DNA from: an uncultured Croceitalea sp.
GTDB taxonomy: Bacteria > Bacteroidota > Bacteroidia > Flavobacteriales > Flavobacteriaceae
Direction: 5' to 3'
DNA: 64,000 bases
NCBI GenBank assembly: GCA_947494805.1
Contig: CANLWK010000001.1
Location: 744,001 to 808,000 of the forward strand
Position 1 is the stretch's first letter; each line of letters opens with the position of its first letter. The notes under the pieces are model-generated. The model worked only from the letters and a program-made list of their open reading frames with translations. It ran no database searches and was not told the origin of the DNA. Below, one piece after another: positions 42,330 to 50,370 of this stretch. Both the position numbers and the translations under genes were made by a program.

Positions 42330-42761
42330 ATGTTTTCTACCTCTTCCAAATATGCCGTAAAGGCATTGCTCTATATTGCTTTGAATGCTGCAGAAGGCAA
42401 AAGAATATTGGCAAAAGACATCAGTGGTCCCATGAATATTCCGAAAGCCTATCTCTCTAAATTGTTACAAGATTTATCAAAGCATAACATGGTCTCTTCA
42501 GTAAGGGGACCAGGTGGGGGGTTCTATCTAACCGAAGACAACATGAAGGTTCCGTTGATTGAAATTATACAGGTTATTGATGGAGATTCACGCTTAAATT
42601 CTTGCCTGTTGAGTTTGACAAACTGTGATGCCGAAAAACCATGTCCACTGCATGATATTGTTGGGGATTCGAAAGCCCATTTTGTTAAAAACCTACAAGA
42701 GAATTGTATTGGTGACCTGGTAGATGGAATCAAAGAGGGCAGATCTGTGCTACCAATTTAA
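42330..42761 (+). CDS. Rrf2 family regulator with three cysteines
   Basis: The ATG at 42330 (MFSTSSKYAVKALLYIA) is preferred over an upstream TTG. The protein has 143 residues with a winged HTH at about 20-65 (YLSKLLQDLSKHNMVSSVRG) and a Cys cluster C92-x6-C99-x5-C105 like the Fe-S site of NsrR/IscR. It therefore may sense NO, O2 or redox state. It is divergent from the nos operon, with an FNR-like box in the shared region. It could repress nos genes. Confidence 0.87.
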   Translation: MFSTSSKYAVKALLYIALNAAEGKRILAKDISGPMNIPKAYLSKLLQDLSKHNMVSSVRGPGGGFYLTEDNMKVPLIEIIQVIDGDSRLNSCLLSLTNCDAEKPCPLHDIVGDSKAHFVKNLQENCIGDLVDGIKEGRSVLPI

Positions 42762-42826
42762 GTTGGTCCATAAATAGGTTGGTGAAGAATTGATTATGGT
42801 CATCTTAAGGTCATGGATATAAAATG

Positions 42827-42859
42827 AAAAGGGCTATTCTATTTTGGAATAGCCCTTTT
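42827..42859. terminator. Bidirectional terminator
   Basis: AAAAGGGCTATTC (42827-42839) pairs with GAATAGCCCTTTT (42847-42859) around a 7-nt loop, with A/T tracts on both sides. It ends the Rrf2 gene and the copper operon coming from the right. Confidence 0.85.
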
Positions 42860-42985
42860 AGCAGGAATGAAATAGTTATGTATTGCCTTAAACCTTTTTG
42901 GTTTTATGAATTAAGGTATTTAATGATGTAGAACAACGTCGAGAATCGCTTTAAACAGAAGCTCTTTATCAGCACCTGCGGTATT

Positions 42986-43840
42986 CTAAAATTCCATCTC
43001 AAAGAAAAGAGAGCTCGATTCATTTTCATCTGTAATATCTTCACCTTTTAATACATCACCAGAAGTGTTCATGACCTTGAGATTGATTTTCCAATAACCC
43101 GTCATTGTCAATGACAATTTACCGTTGTACATATTACTTGATGCATCAAACGTTAGATCTTCATTATTTGGCGAACTGTGGTTGCCCATACCGGGCATTC
43201 TAGGGTCAATACTTACGGTGTACCCTTCAACTGCAGGAAACGTCATCATGTTTTCCATTTTAAAAAGCATTGCCGAAAAATCGTTTATTGCAACTTTGGG
43301 CTCCATGGGCATCATGGCCAAAACATATCTTGCCTCGTCAGTTCCTGTAAATACATTTACACGTTTTTTGTCATCCGTTGGGCTTTTTACCTCAATACGC
43401 TCACTCGCATCAAAAGTTTGACCATTAAAACTATATTCTAGATTAAGATCCCAATACTCGTCGGTATTTCCCGGCATCTGAAAGACACTGAACCCTTTGT
43501 ACACCGTTGCATCTGTTGTCTTGGTAATTTCAGACTTCGGACATGAGTGCATCATCGAGGTCATATGCATGATAGGGTTCATTGAAATGGTTGCATCAGC
43601 GATATAGCTGCCGGTTACGTTATCTTTTATTCTAAAAAAGAACTCGTTGTACCCTATGGTGTACTGTTCTTGTTCTGAATACACTTCTATGGTATGGTCA
43701 TTGGCTTTGATATTGGTCAATAAGTTGAATTCGGCCAATGGGTTTTCGTCAATGATTATGGGATCGTCACTGTCATTGTCGCATGAGAAAAAGATAAATG
43801 AAACTAAAAGCGCTAAGAAAATGGATTGTATTGTTTTCAT
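42986..43840 (-). CDS. Met/His-rich lipoprotein of the copper operon
   Basis: A 284-residue protein with signal MKTIQSIFLALLVSFIFFSC (lipobox Cys 20). Two FixH/YtkA-like beta-sandwich halves follow. Met-rich clusters stand out: MNPIMHMTSMMHSC, YVLAMMPMEP and RMPGMGNH, which are good ligands for Cu(I). It lies 55 bp downstream of the NosA-like receptor in the same direction. It probably binds imported copper at the outer or inner membrane. No named family is recognised. Confidence 0.78.
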   Translation of the reverse strand: MKTIQSIFLALLVSFIFFSCDNDSDDPIIIDENPLAEFNLLTNIKANDHTIEVYSEQEQYTIGYNEFFFRIKDNVTGSYIADATISMNPIMHMTSMMHSCPKSEITKTTDATVYKGFSVFQMPGNTDEYWDLNLEYSFNGQTFDASERIEVKSPTDDKKRVNVFTGTDEARYVLAMMPMEPKVAINDFSAMLFKMENMMTFPAVEGYTVSIDPRMPGMGNHSSPNNEDLTFDASSNMYNGKLSLTMTGYWKINLKVMNTSGDVLKGEDITDENESSSLFFEMEF

Positions 43841-43895
43841 GATTATAAGTTTTTATTTGTTCCGCTGAAGCGGGATTGTTTTAATTGAATTATTG

Positions 43896-45959
43896 TTAAT
43901 TGATTGCATATGAAACGGTCATAAAAATGTTTCTTCCCATTCTGGGGATGTTGTTCCAATCAGTGTAAGTGGAGTAGAACGTGTCAAACAGATTTTCAAC
44001 ACCGGCCTTGACATAGATTCCGCCTTTGTTCAAGTTGAACGAAGTACCAAAGGCAGCCGAAAAAACAGTAAAAGCATCGGTACGGTCCTCACCAAATTCA
44101 GGATTAAAATTTACTTGGTCCGCAGCACCGTTCATGGTGATGGAACCTGTAAACTTTTTGCTGTTATACTGCAGGGTCGATCTATATGCGAGCGGACTTA
44201 TAAATGGTAGGTTGCGACCGTCTTGGTCGCGGCCACGATGATATGATAGCTGTCCGCTCCAAGTCCATTGTTCGTCTACTTTGAATTTGGTGTCCAAAGT
44301 AATATTGTATAGGTTGGCATATTCTAAATTCTGATAGACTTTGACCCCCTCGGCACCTATGGTCATCACACTTAAATCAGGATTTATTTCACCAATGATA
44401 TAGTCCATAGTGTGAAAAAAGTTGCCTGATAGTCCCACCTCCAACTTTTCAGTTTTAATCTTGGTTTCGGCATTTACCTCAATGGCGCGTTCGTTTTCAA
44501 TATCAGGATCACCAATATAGTCGTGGTTGTCAAAACTGTTGAAAAGGTAGAAGCCAAAACCTTCTGAAACTGTTGGTGCACGGTCACCGTACGATAAGCC
44601 AGTGGTAAAATGGAGCAGGTTCAGTTTGGTATGGTACTGTGCGGCAACGCTCTTTAGCAATCGGTTTTGACGTTGCTCCATTTCTGGATAGAAAATTTTA
44701 AGGCTGTTCAATCCGAATTCATCGGCAACATTAAAAGATTGCCATGCCAATCGTCCTGAAATTTTAAGTGAGGCCTCTTTCAACTTAATGACATCTTCGC
44801 CGTAGACACCATTGTTCAAAGTACGCACATCGGGCCAAGTAAGCATGAACATATCGCGTTCATTGGGGTCGTTCGGAAACATGGTCATCTCAGCCAACGA
44901 ACGATTGTAAAAACCGTCAAACTTTATCAAAAATTGATGCTTGTCAAGCGATAGTTTTGCTTGTGAAAAATAGCCATAGGTGTCGCTCCATCCGGGCATA
45001 TCCATTCTGATGGGTACATCAGGTCTTTGGCTATCGTCCATAATATGGGTTATGGTGTTGGCATATAACTTGGTTTCCCAGTTTGTAAAGCTTCCCAAGA
45101 ACTTTGTCTGTACAAAGCTTACTGAACCAATAAAGGCCCGTGCTAGCGATACATCCATGGGCAAGGCAGGATATCCAACATCCCTAGCTTCGTCATAAAT
45201 AAAACTGGCGACCAATTTTTGGTCATCGTTCAGTTTATAGCCACCGTTTAAGGAGAGGTTGTACTTTTCAAACTGTGAAAAATTCACCTCTTCGCCACCG
45301 CCGGCCACATAATTTTCCGCTTTGCGATAAATGATGTCTGTATCCACATAGAATGCATTGTTAGAATAGTTGAGTTCTGCACCAACAATTCGTGCTGCAT
45401 TATTGCTTTCAAAACCAGTTTCAACGGAGCCCACCCAATCTTCAGGCTTAAAGTTGCCCTTTTCTAAACGCAGGTCTATGGCGCCACCTATTACAGCACC
45501 ATGTTGTGCACCTTGCTGGCCACTTGCAACGTGAATATCAGAAAGGTTTGAGACATCAACATACGATGTGATTGGGTCCATTCTGTCGGTACATGCACCA
45601 AATATGCGCATACCATCAATAGTGACCGACAATCGCTCTGTGCTCATATCATTGAGCACAGGCTCCCAGGCATACGCACCTCTCTTGATCATGTTGACTT
45701 TTTTTGAGGCTTCTAAGTAGGTGCCTAAGGTCGCGAGTGGCTTTTGGTGCAATTGATGTTCAAGTGCCTTCTTATAATTTGATATCAGAATTACTTCTTG
45801 CAGGTTGATCGGCAAGATGGAATCAGTGGTCACGTCTACTTTAAGTTCTTGAGCACTGCCGTTCCACTGATGGGCAAAGAATACCATAACAGTAAGATAA
45901 CACAGTATGTGTAGCGACCACCTATTTGACGGTGTGCAAGTTTTGTCAAAGATTTTCAT
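43896..45959 (-). CDS. TonB-dependent copper receptor, NosA/OprC-like
   Basis: A 687-residue protein with a signal to about 37. The plug domain (about 50-155) has RGAYAWEPVLNDMS and GMRIFGACTDRMDPITSYV. C123 and M127 match the CxxxM copper site of OprC/NosA in the plug (GACxxRMDPxTSY). A 22-strand barrel follows, ending MTVSYAIN. NosA/OprC imports copper and in denitrifiers supports NosZ. It lies between the CDGKC small protein and the Met-rich lipoprotein, next to the nos operon. Confidence 0.88.
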   Translation of the reverse strand: MKIFDKTCTPSNRWSLHILCYLTVMVFFAHQWNGSAQELKVDVTTDSILPINLQEVILISNYKKALEHQLHQKPLATLGTYLEASKKVNMIKRGAYAWEPVLNDMSTERLSVTIDGMRIFGACTDRMDPITSYVDVSNLSDIHVASGQQGAQHGAVIGGAIDLRLEKGNFKPEDWVGSVETGFESNNAARIVGAELNYSNNAFYVDTDIIYRKAENYVAGGGEEVNFSQFEKYNLSLNGGYKLNDDQKLVASFIYDEARDVGYPALPMDVSLARAFIGSVSFVQTKFLGSFTNWETKLYANTITHIMDDSQRPDVPIRMDMPGWSDTYGYFSQAKLSLDKHQFLIKFDGFYNRSLAEMTMFPNDPNERDMFMLTWPDVRTLNNGVYGEDVIKLKEASLKISGRLAWQSFNVADEFGLNSLKIFYPEMEQRQNRLLKSVAAQYHTKLNLLHFTTGLSYGDRAPTVSEGFGFYLFNSFDNHDYIGDPDIENERAIEVNAETKIKTEKLEVGLSGNFFHTMDYIIGEINPDLSVMTIGAEGVKVYQNLEYANLYNITLDTKFKVDEQWTWSGQLSYHRGRDQDGRNLPFISPLAYRSTLQYNSKKFTGSITMNGAADQVNFNPEFGEDRTDAFTVFSAAFGTSFNLNKGGIYVKAGVENLFDTFYSTYTDWNNIPRMGRNIFMTVSYAIN

Positions 45960-46045
45960 ACCATTGGTTTAAATAAATACTAGGGTAGAACATTTCTTTT
46001 TTAAAGCGGAATTACTTTAGAAAAGAAGGAATAGGGCGTATGTAT

Positions 46046-46423
46046 TCAACTCAATTCAGGAGGTTGCGAGATGTCGGTTACAAAAAGAGTAGCAACCAAA
46101 TCTGTAATAGTTTTTAAAATGGGAAGTTTTTTGCCGAGGTTGGCCGTTACAAAATTATATGTTGCCATTCTCTCAAAAAACACAACAGGTAGAACTTCGA
46201 TATTGGTATTATTTGTGCCAAACGGGTTTTCTTCACTTTCACCTGATTCTACCGCCAACTGTTTGGCCAAGTAACACTTACCGTCACATTGCAGTTGGGG
46301 TTTGTCTTTATTCTCACAAAGTACATTGACGATATAGTCATAATTCATAATGTACTCAGCAATGGGCCAAAGTGGTCTGACCAGCATTGTGAAGGATATA
46401 AATAGAATTATGAAACTTTTCAT
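46046..46423 (-). CDS. Small membrane protein with CDGKC motif, copper operon gene 1
   Basis: I start at the ATG at 46423 (MKSFIILFISFTMLVRPLW). A frame beginning at 46459 would overlap the FNR-like box. The protein has 125 residues with one N-terminal membrane helix, then PQLQCDGKCYLAKQLA (two Cys) and a second hydrophobic segment near the C-terminus. The -7 box TATATTTG (46435-46428) ends 5 bp before the ATG, implying a leaderless mRNA. It is the first gene before the NosA-like receptor (86-bp gap). The role may be copper handling, but this is inferred only from context. Confidence 0.72.
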   Translation of the reverse strand: MKSFIILFISFTMLVRPLWPIAEYIMNYDYIVNVLCENKDKPQLQCDGKCYLAKQLAVESGESEENPFGTNNTNIEVLPVVFFERMATYNFVTANLGKKLPILKTITDLVATLFVTDISQPPELS

Positions 46424-46458
46424 GCCACAAATATAGCCGTGATGAAAAACAGAAAACA

Positions 46459-46470
46459 TGACATTTGTCA
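46459..46470 (-). promoter_or_regulatory. FNR-like box, copper uptake operon
   Basis: The sequence is TGACATTTGTCA. The centre (46464.5) is 29.5 nt before TATATTTG (46435-46428), a perfect -7 element. It controls the CDGKC gene and probably the NosA-like receptor and Met-rich lipoprotein. Confidence 0.82.
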
Positions 46471-46576
46471 GACAATAAAAGATTTAAAGGTCTTTTTTTA
46501 TTTTTTGAAGTTCACCACTATTTTAGGGTGAAAAGTGTAACTTGAAAAGGATTGTTATTATGTAAAACCACCAAAG

Positions 46577-47968
46577 ATGAAAAAAGATACATCACGTAGG
46601 TCTTTTTTGAAAAAGGCTAGCTTAGGCTCTGCGGCATTCACAACTGCACCTTATGTTTTTTCGAACACCTATGATGAAAGAATACTGATGTCCAGAACCT
46701 ACCATGAACAAAGTTATTCGGCCAATGATCGTATTAACTTGGCTCTTATCGGTTCGGGCATTCAAGGTATTTATGACACACAATCAGCGCTTAGGGTATC
46801 TGGGGTTCAATTGGTGGCCGCCTGTGATCTGTACTCAGGGCGGTTAGATCGGGCAAAGGAACTTTGGGGGGACTCTATTTTTGTAACCAGGGACTTCCGT
46901 AAAATTTTAGAGCGTCGAGATGTTGATGCAGTGATTATTGCAACTCCAGACCATTGGCATCAAAAGATAACTATTGCAGCTCTTAAAGCGGGCAAGCACG
47001 TATACTGCGAAAAACCCATGGTACAAAAATTTGAAGAGGGGCAAGCCATTATCAAGGCGCAACGTGACAGCGGTATGATATGTCAGGTGGGCAGTCAGGG
47101 AATGTCATCTTTAGGAAATGAAAAGGCCAAACAATTGTACGAAGAAGGAGCCATTGGTGATTTGGTCATGCTTGATATGTACAACGATAGGTACTCGGCC
47201 GAAGGCGCATGGCAATACCCAATTCCTCCTGATGTGAATAGTGATACCATAGATTTTGATACCTTTTTGGGTAAAGCACCAAAAGTGCCCTATGAACCAA
47301 AACGCTTTTTTAGATGGCGTAACTATCAAGATTACGGTACTGGCGTAGCCGGCGATTTATTCGTACATGCATTCTCTACTTTAAATCATGTGATTAGTTC
47401 ACACGGACCTAATCGGGCAATGGCCACAGGTGGTCTACGGTACTGGAATGACGGTCGTGATGTGCCCGATGTCACCATTACCTTGTATGATTATCCGAAA
47501 ACAGAAAAACATGCTGCTTTTAATGCAGCTTTTAGAATCAACTTTATTGCAGGGAACGGCGGCGGTGGCGGCTTCAAATTGATCGGTACCGAAGGTGAAA
47601 TGGAGATTGGTCAAAATGAGGTCAAGGTGACACGCTCAAAACTCGGTATGTTGCCCAGCGCCTATTCCATGGTGGCCTACACCGAAGCGACACAAGAGAA
47701 AATTAAACAACAATACCAACAAAAAGTACTTGAACCTAGAGCTTCGAGCTTGAATGTGGGTACTACCGTATGGCAAGCACCAAACGATTATAAAGGGGGG
47801 CATTACGACCATTTCTATAACTTTTTCAACGCGATACGAACAAAGGGCAAAGTGGTGCAAGATCCCACCTTTGGTCTTCGTGCAGCTGGGGCGGCCCTTT
47901 TGGCCAATGAAAGTTACTTCAGAAAAGAGCCCGTTAATTGGAATCCGACCATGATGCAATTAATCTAA
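46577..47968 (+). CDS. Gfo/Idh/MocA family oxidoreductase with Tat-type signal
   Basis: A 463-residue protein. The N-terminus TSRRSFLKKASLGSAA is a twin-arginine signal, so it is exported folded with its cofactor. The Rossmann motif is LALIGSGIQG. The catalytic-type CEKPM and the HAFSTLNHVISS region follow. The family oxidises or epimerises sugars with NAD(P)(H). Substrate is unknown. No FNR-like box was found in front of it, so it may be unrelated to the respiratory genes around it. Confidence 0.88.
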   Translation: MKKDTSRRSFLKKASLGSAAFTTAPYVFSNTYDERILMSRTYHEQSYSANDRINLALIGSGIQGIYDTQSALRVSGVQLVAACDLYSGRLDRAKELWGDSIFVTRDFRKILERRDVDAVIIATPDHWHQKITIAALKAGKHVYCEKPMVQKFEEGQAIIKAQRDSGMICQVGSQGMSSLGNEKAKQLYEEGAIGDLVMLDMYNDRYSAEGAWQYPIPPDVNSDTIDFDTFLGKAPKVPYEPKRFFRWRNYQDYGTGVAGDLFVHAFSTLNHVISSHGPNRAMATGGLRYWNDGRDVPDVTITLYDYPKTEKHAAFNAAFRINFIAGNGGGGGFKLIGTEGEMEIGQNEVKVTRSKLGMLPSAYSMVAYTEATQEKIKQQYQQKVLEPRASSLNVGTTVWQAPNDYKGGHYDHFYNFFNAIRTKGKVVQDPTFGLRAAGAALLANESYFRKEPVNWNPTMMQLI

Positions 47969-47976
47969 TAGACATT

Positions 47977-47999
47977 AAAAGGGGCGCCATAAGCGCCCC
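47977..47999 (-). terminator. Terminator for the hemN-usp transcript
   Basis: GGGGCGC (47981-47987) pairs with GCGCCCC (47993-47999) around CATAA. On the minus strand it is followed by TTTTAATG. It is 32 bp after the Usp stop. It has no T-run on the plus strand, so it serves mainly the minus strand. Confidence 0.65.
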
Positions 48000-48030
48000 A
48001 ACAACAAACTAAAAATTAAAGTAAAATTGG

Positions 48031-48852
48031 TTAGATTTTAAAGGTTACTACTGGTATTTTACTGTGGTTGGCGATGTCTTCACCAATGCTTCCCATAAAG
48101 AAATGAGATAAACCCCTTCTACCATGTGTAGGTATACCAATAATATCGGCAGCATTGGTTTCGGCATAGTTCAAGATGCCTTTTTCCACAGAATAATCGT
48201 TGTAAATATCCACTTCTTTACCCATTCTTGCGACATTCAAAAATTTTGAGATGCGCTTGTAGGTATCTTCAGTACTCAAAAAGGCATCGGCAGGTGTATT
48301 GATATAGACCATTTTCAATTCGGCACCCAACATATCGGCAAATGCAACGGCTCTTTTAGCTGCTGGTATACTTTCTTCCTTGAAATCACTGGCAAATACA
48401 AAATGCTCAAACTTAAATGTTTCATGGACTCCCTTAATTACCAAAACTGGCACGTCTGAATTGCGTACCACACGTTCGGTATTTGAGCCGATAAATATTT
48501 CTTCAAGTCCGTCAGTACCGTTTGATCCCATTACAATAAGGTCCACATCATGCTTTTCGGCCACATCACTGATTTCGCTTAAAACCTTGAAGTGTTTGAT
48601 AATGGGCGTCACCTTGACATCTTTTAAATAAGGTTTGCTCAAGAACTTTGCAAAGCGATCTTCGGTGACCTTCATTAAATGAACCATTTGTACGGCGGGT
48701 ATGTAATCTACGGTGCCGGTTATGGATGGGGGGAGTTCCAACATATGAAGCACGAACAGTTCTGAATCCTTTTTTTTTGCTAAGGCAGCAGCTGCTTTAA
48801 GCGCCATTTCAGACTGTACTGAAAAATCAACGGGTACAATTATATTTTTCAT
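48031..48852 (-). CDS. Tandem universal stress protein
   Basis: A 273-residue protein with two Usp domains: MKNIIVPVDFSVQSEMALKAA with GSNGTDGLEEIFIGSNTERVV, then FVFASDFKEES with IGIPTHGRRGLSHFFMGSIGEDI. The G-x2-G-x9-G(S/N) nucleotide motif is present in both. It lies 19 bp after hemN in the same transcript, so it shares the FNR-like promoter upstream of hemN. Confidence 0.88.
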   Translation of the reverse strand: MKNIIVPVDFSVQSEMALKAAAALAKKKDSELFVLHMLELPPSITGTVDYIPAVQMVHLMKVTEDRFAKFLSKPYLKDVKVTPIIKHFKVLSEISDVAEKHDVDLIVMGSNGTDGLEEIFIGSNTERVVRNSDVPVLVIKGVHETFKFEHFVFASDFKEESIPAAKRAVAFADMLGAELKMVYINTPADAFLSTEDTYKRISKFLNVARMGKEVDIYNDYSVEKGILNYAETNAADIIGIPTHGRRGLSHFFMGSIGEDIANHSKIPVVTFKI

Positions 48853-48871
48853 CTTATTTGGGATTTAGTTA

Positions 48872-50230
48872 TTAAATGGTCATTGAAAACAATCGGGTAT
48901 CCGGTTTTTTTCGTTGTAATTTTAAATCGAAGGCCATACTGATGTTTCGAATGAATGGTTTGCCTTTGGTCGTGACTTTTATGCTGTTCGCGCCGATTTC
49001 AACCAAGCCGTCCTTTTCTAGCTCGGTTAGATTGTCAATGATGTGCTGTATATCGAGCAAGTGGGTTTGGCCAATTTCCCATGAGGTTTCAAACTGGCAC
49101 ATTAGGTTTAAAATGTGCTTTCGAATCAGTTCATCTTCTTGGTTCAATACGTGTCCGCGATAAACCGGAATGATATCATGGGCCACCAGATGTTGGTATT
49201 CTTCAATGTTTTTTACGTTTTGGGCAAAAGCATGCCAGCTATCGCTGATACTAGAGGCGCCCAGTCCAATCATCAACTGCGTTTTTGAAGCGGTATACCC
49301 CATAAAGTTTCGATGGAGCTCACCATTTTGAGCGGCTGTAAAAAGTGCGTCGGTCGAAAGGGCGAAATGGTCCATGCCAATATCTTCATAACCAAGGGCT
49401 ATTAACCTCTTTTTGCCTATTTCATACTGTAATTTTTTGTCTTCAGCTGTTGGTAAATCTTCATCTTTATAACCACGTTGTCCATTACCTTTTAACCAAG
49501 GTACATGGGCGTAGCTATAAAATGCTAAACGATCGGGTCTAAGTTCGTTTGTTTTTTTAATGGTATTTTTTATATCATCGAGGGTTTGAAAGGGCAGTCC
49601 ATATATAATGTCATGACCGACAGAGGTGTACCCGATCTCTCGCGCCGAGTTGGTTACGTTCCGAACATTCTCAAAAGGCTGAACTCTATTGATGGCTTTT
49701 TGAACAGTTTCATTGTAGTCTTGCACACCAAAGCAAACCCTTCTAAAACCAACATTGTAAAGTGCTTGTAAATGCTCTTTAGAGGTATTGTTCGGATGCC
49801 CTTCAAAGCTAAGTTCGGCATCTTGAGCTCTTCTGGCAAACCGAAAAATACCATTGATCAATCGGGTTAGGTTTTCAGGGGAGAAGAACGTTGGGGTACC
49901 TCCACCCAAATGTAGTTCTTTAATGGTGGGTTTACTGCCCAAGAGGTCCCTGTATAGCGACCATTCTTTAATTACGGCATTAATGTAGGGGGTCTCTACT
50001 TCGTGTCTTTTGGTAATGCGTTTGTGACAACCACAAAATGTGCACATTTGTTCACAAAAAGGTAGGTGAATATAAAGACTTATGCCATCTGACTTACTTT
50101 GATCAAAAGACTCTTTTACACTGAGCTTCCATTTTTTTCCTGAGAAATTATCGGTATCCCAATAAGGTACTGTCGGATAACTGGTGTATCTCGGTCCTGG
50201 AACATTGTATTTGTTGGTCAAATTACACAT
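48872..50230 (-). CDS. hemN: Oxygen-independent coproporphyrinogen III oxidase
   Basis: A 452-residue radical SAM enzyme. It begins KYNVPGPRYTSYPTVPYW. The iron-sulfur motif is CEQMCTFCGC (C59, C63, C66, with C68), followed by LHLGGGTPTF and GVQDYNETVQKAINR. It makes protoporphyrinogen for haem without O2, matching the haem demand of cbb3 oxidase and cytochrome c. The FNR-like box at 50282-50293 and the perfect -7 box TAGTTTTG (50258-50251) fit anaerobic induction. Confidence 0.95.
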   Translation of the reverse strand: MCNLTNKYNVPGPRYTSYPTVPYWDTDNFSGKKWKLSVKESFDQSKSDGISLYIHLPFCEQMCTFCGCHKRITKRHEVETPYINAVIKEWSLYRDLLGSKPTIKELHLGGGTPTFFSPENLTRLINGIFRFARRAQDAELSFEGHPNNTSKEHLQALYNVGFRRVCFGVQDYNETVQKAINRVQPFENVRNVTNSAREIGYTSVGHDIIYGLPFQTLDDIKNTIKKTNELRPDRLAFYSYAHVPWLKGNGQRGYKDEDLPTAEDKKLQYEIGKKRLIALGYEDIGMDHFALSTDALFTAAQNGELHRNFMGYTASKTQLMIGLGASSISDSWHAFAQNVKNIEEYQHLVAHDIIPVYRGHVLNQEDELIRKHILNLMCQFETSWEIGQTHLLDIQHIIDNLTELEKDGLVEIGANSIKVTTKGKPFIRNISMAFDLKLQRKKPDTRLFSMTI

Positions 50231-50281
50231 ACCTATTCAATTTATAAGGTCAAAACTACAGGGCTGCGAGCGAATAAAATA

Positions 50282-50293
50282 TGATAATTGTCA
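50282..50293 (-). promoter_or_regulatory. FNR-like box, hemN
   Basis: The sequence is TGATAATTGTCA. The centre (50287.5) is 29.5 nt before TAGTTTTG (50258-50251), a perfect -7 element. A second box lies 40 bp away and faces the other gene. Confidence 0.82.
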
Positions 50294-50321
50294 GTTCTTG
50301 TTTCTTTGAAAAATGCCAAAA

Positions 50322-50333
50322 TGATAATTGTCA
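50322..50333 (+). promoter_or_regulatory. FNR-like box, GCS2-CBS gene
   Basis: The sequence is TGATAATTGTCA, identical to the hemN box. The centre (50327.5) is 29.5 nt before TATATTTG (50357-50364), a perfect -7 element. The predicted transcript would start within a few bases of the ATG at 50371. Confidence 0.82.
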
Positions 50334-50370
50334 TATTTTCAGTGGGTTGGCGCTTCTATATTTGTAAGTA

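Noticed and set aside
42330-42761. Rrf2 gene under the same FNR-like box as nos
   Set aside because: The plus-strand -7-like element is 6 nt off the standard spacing, so control by this box is unproven.
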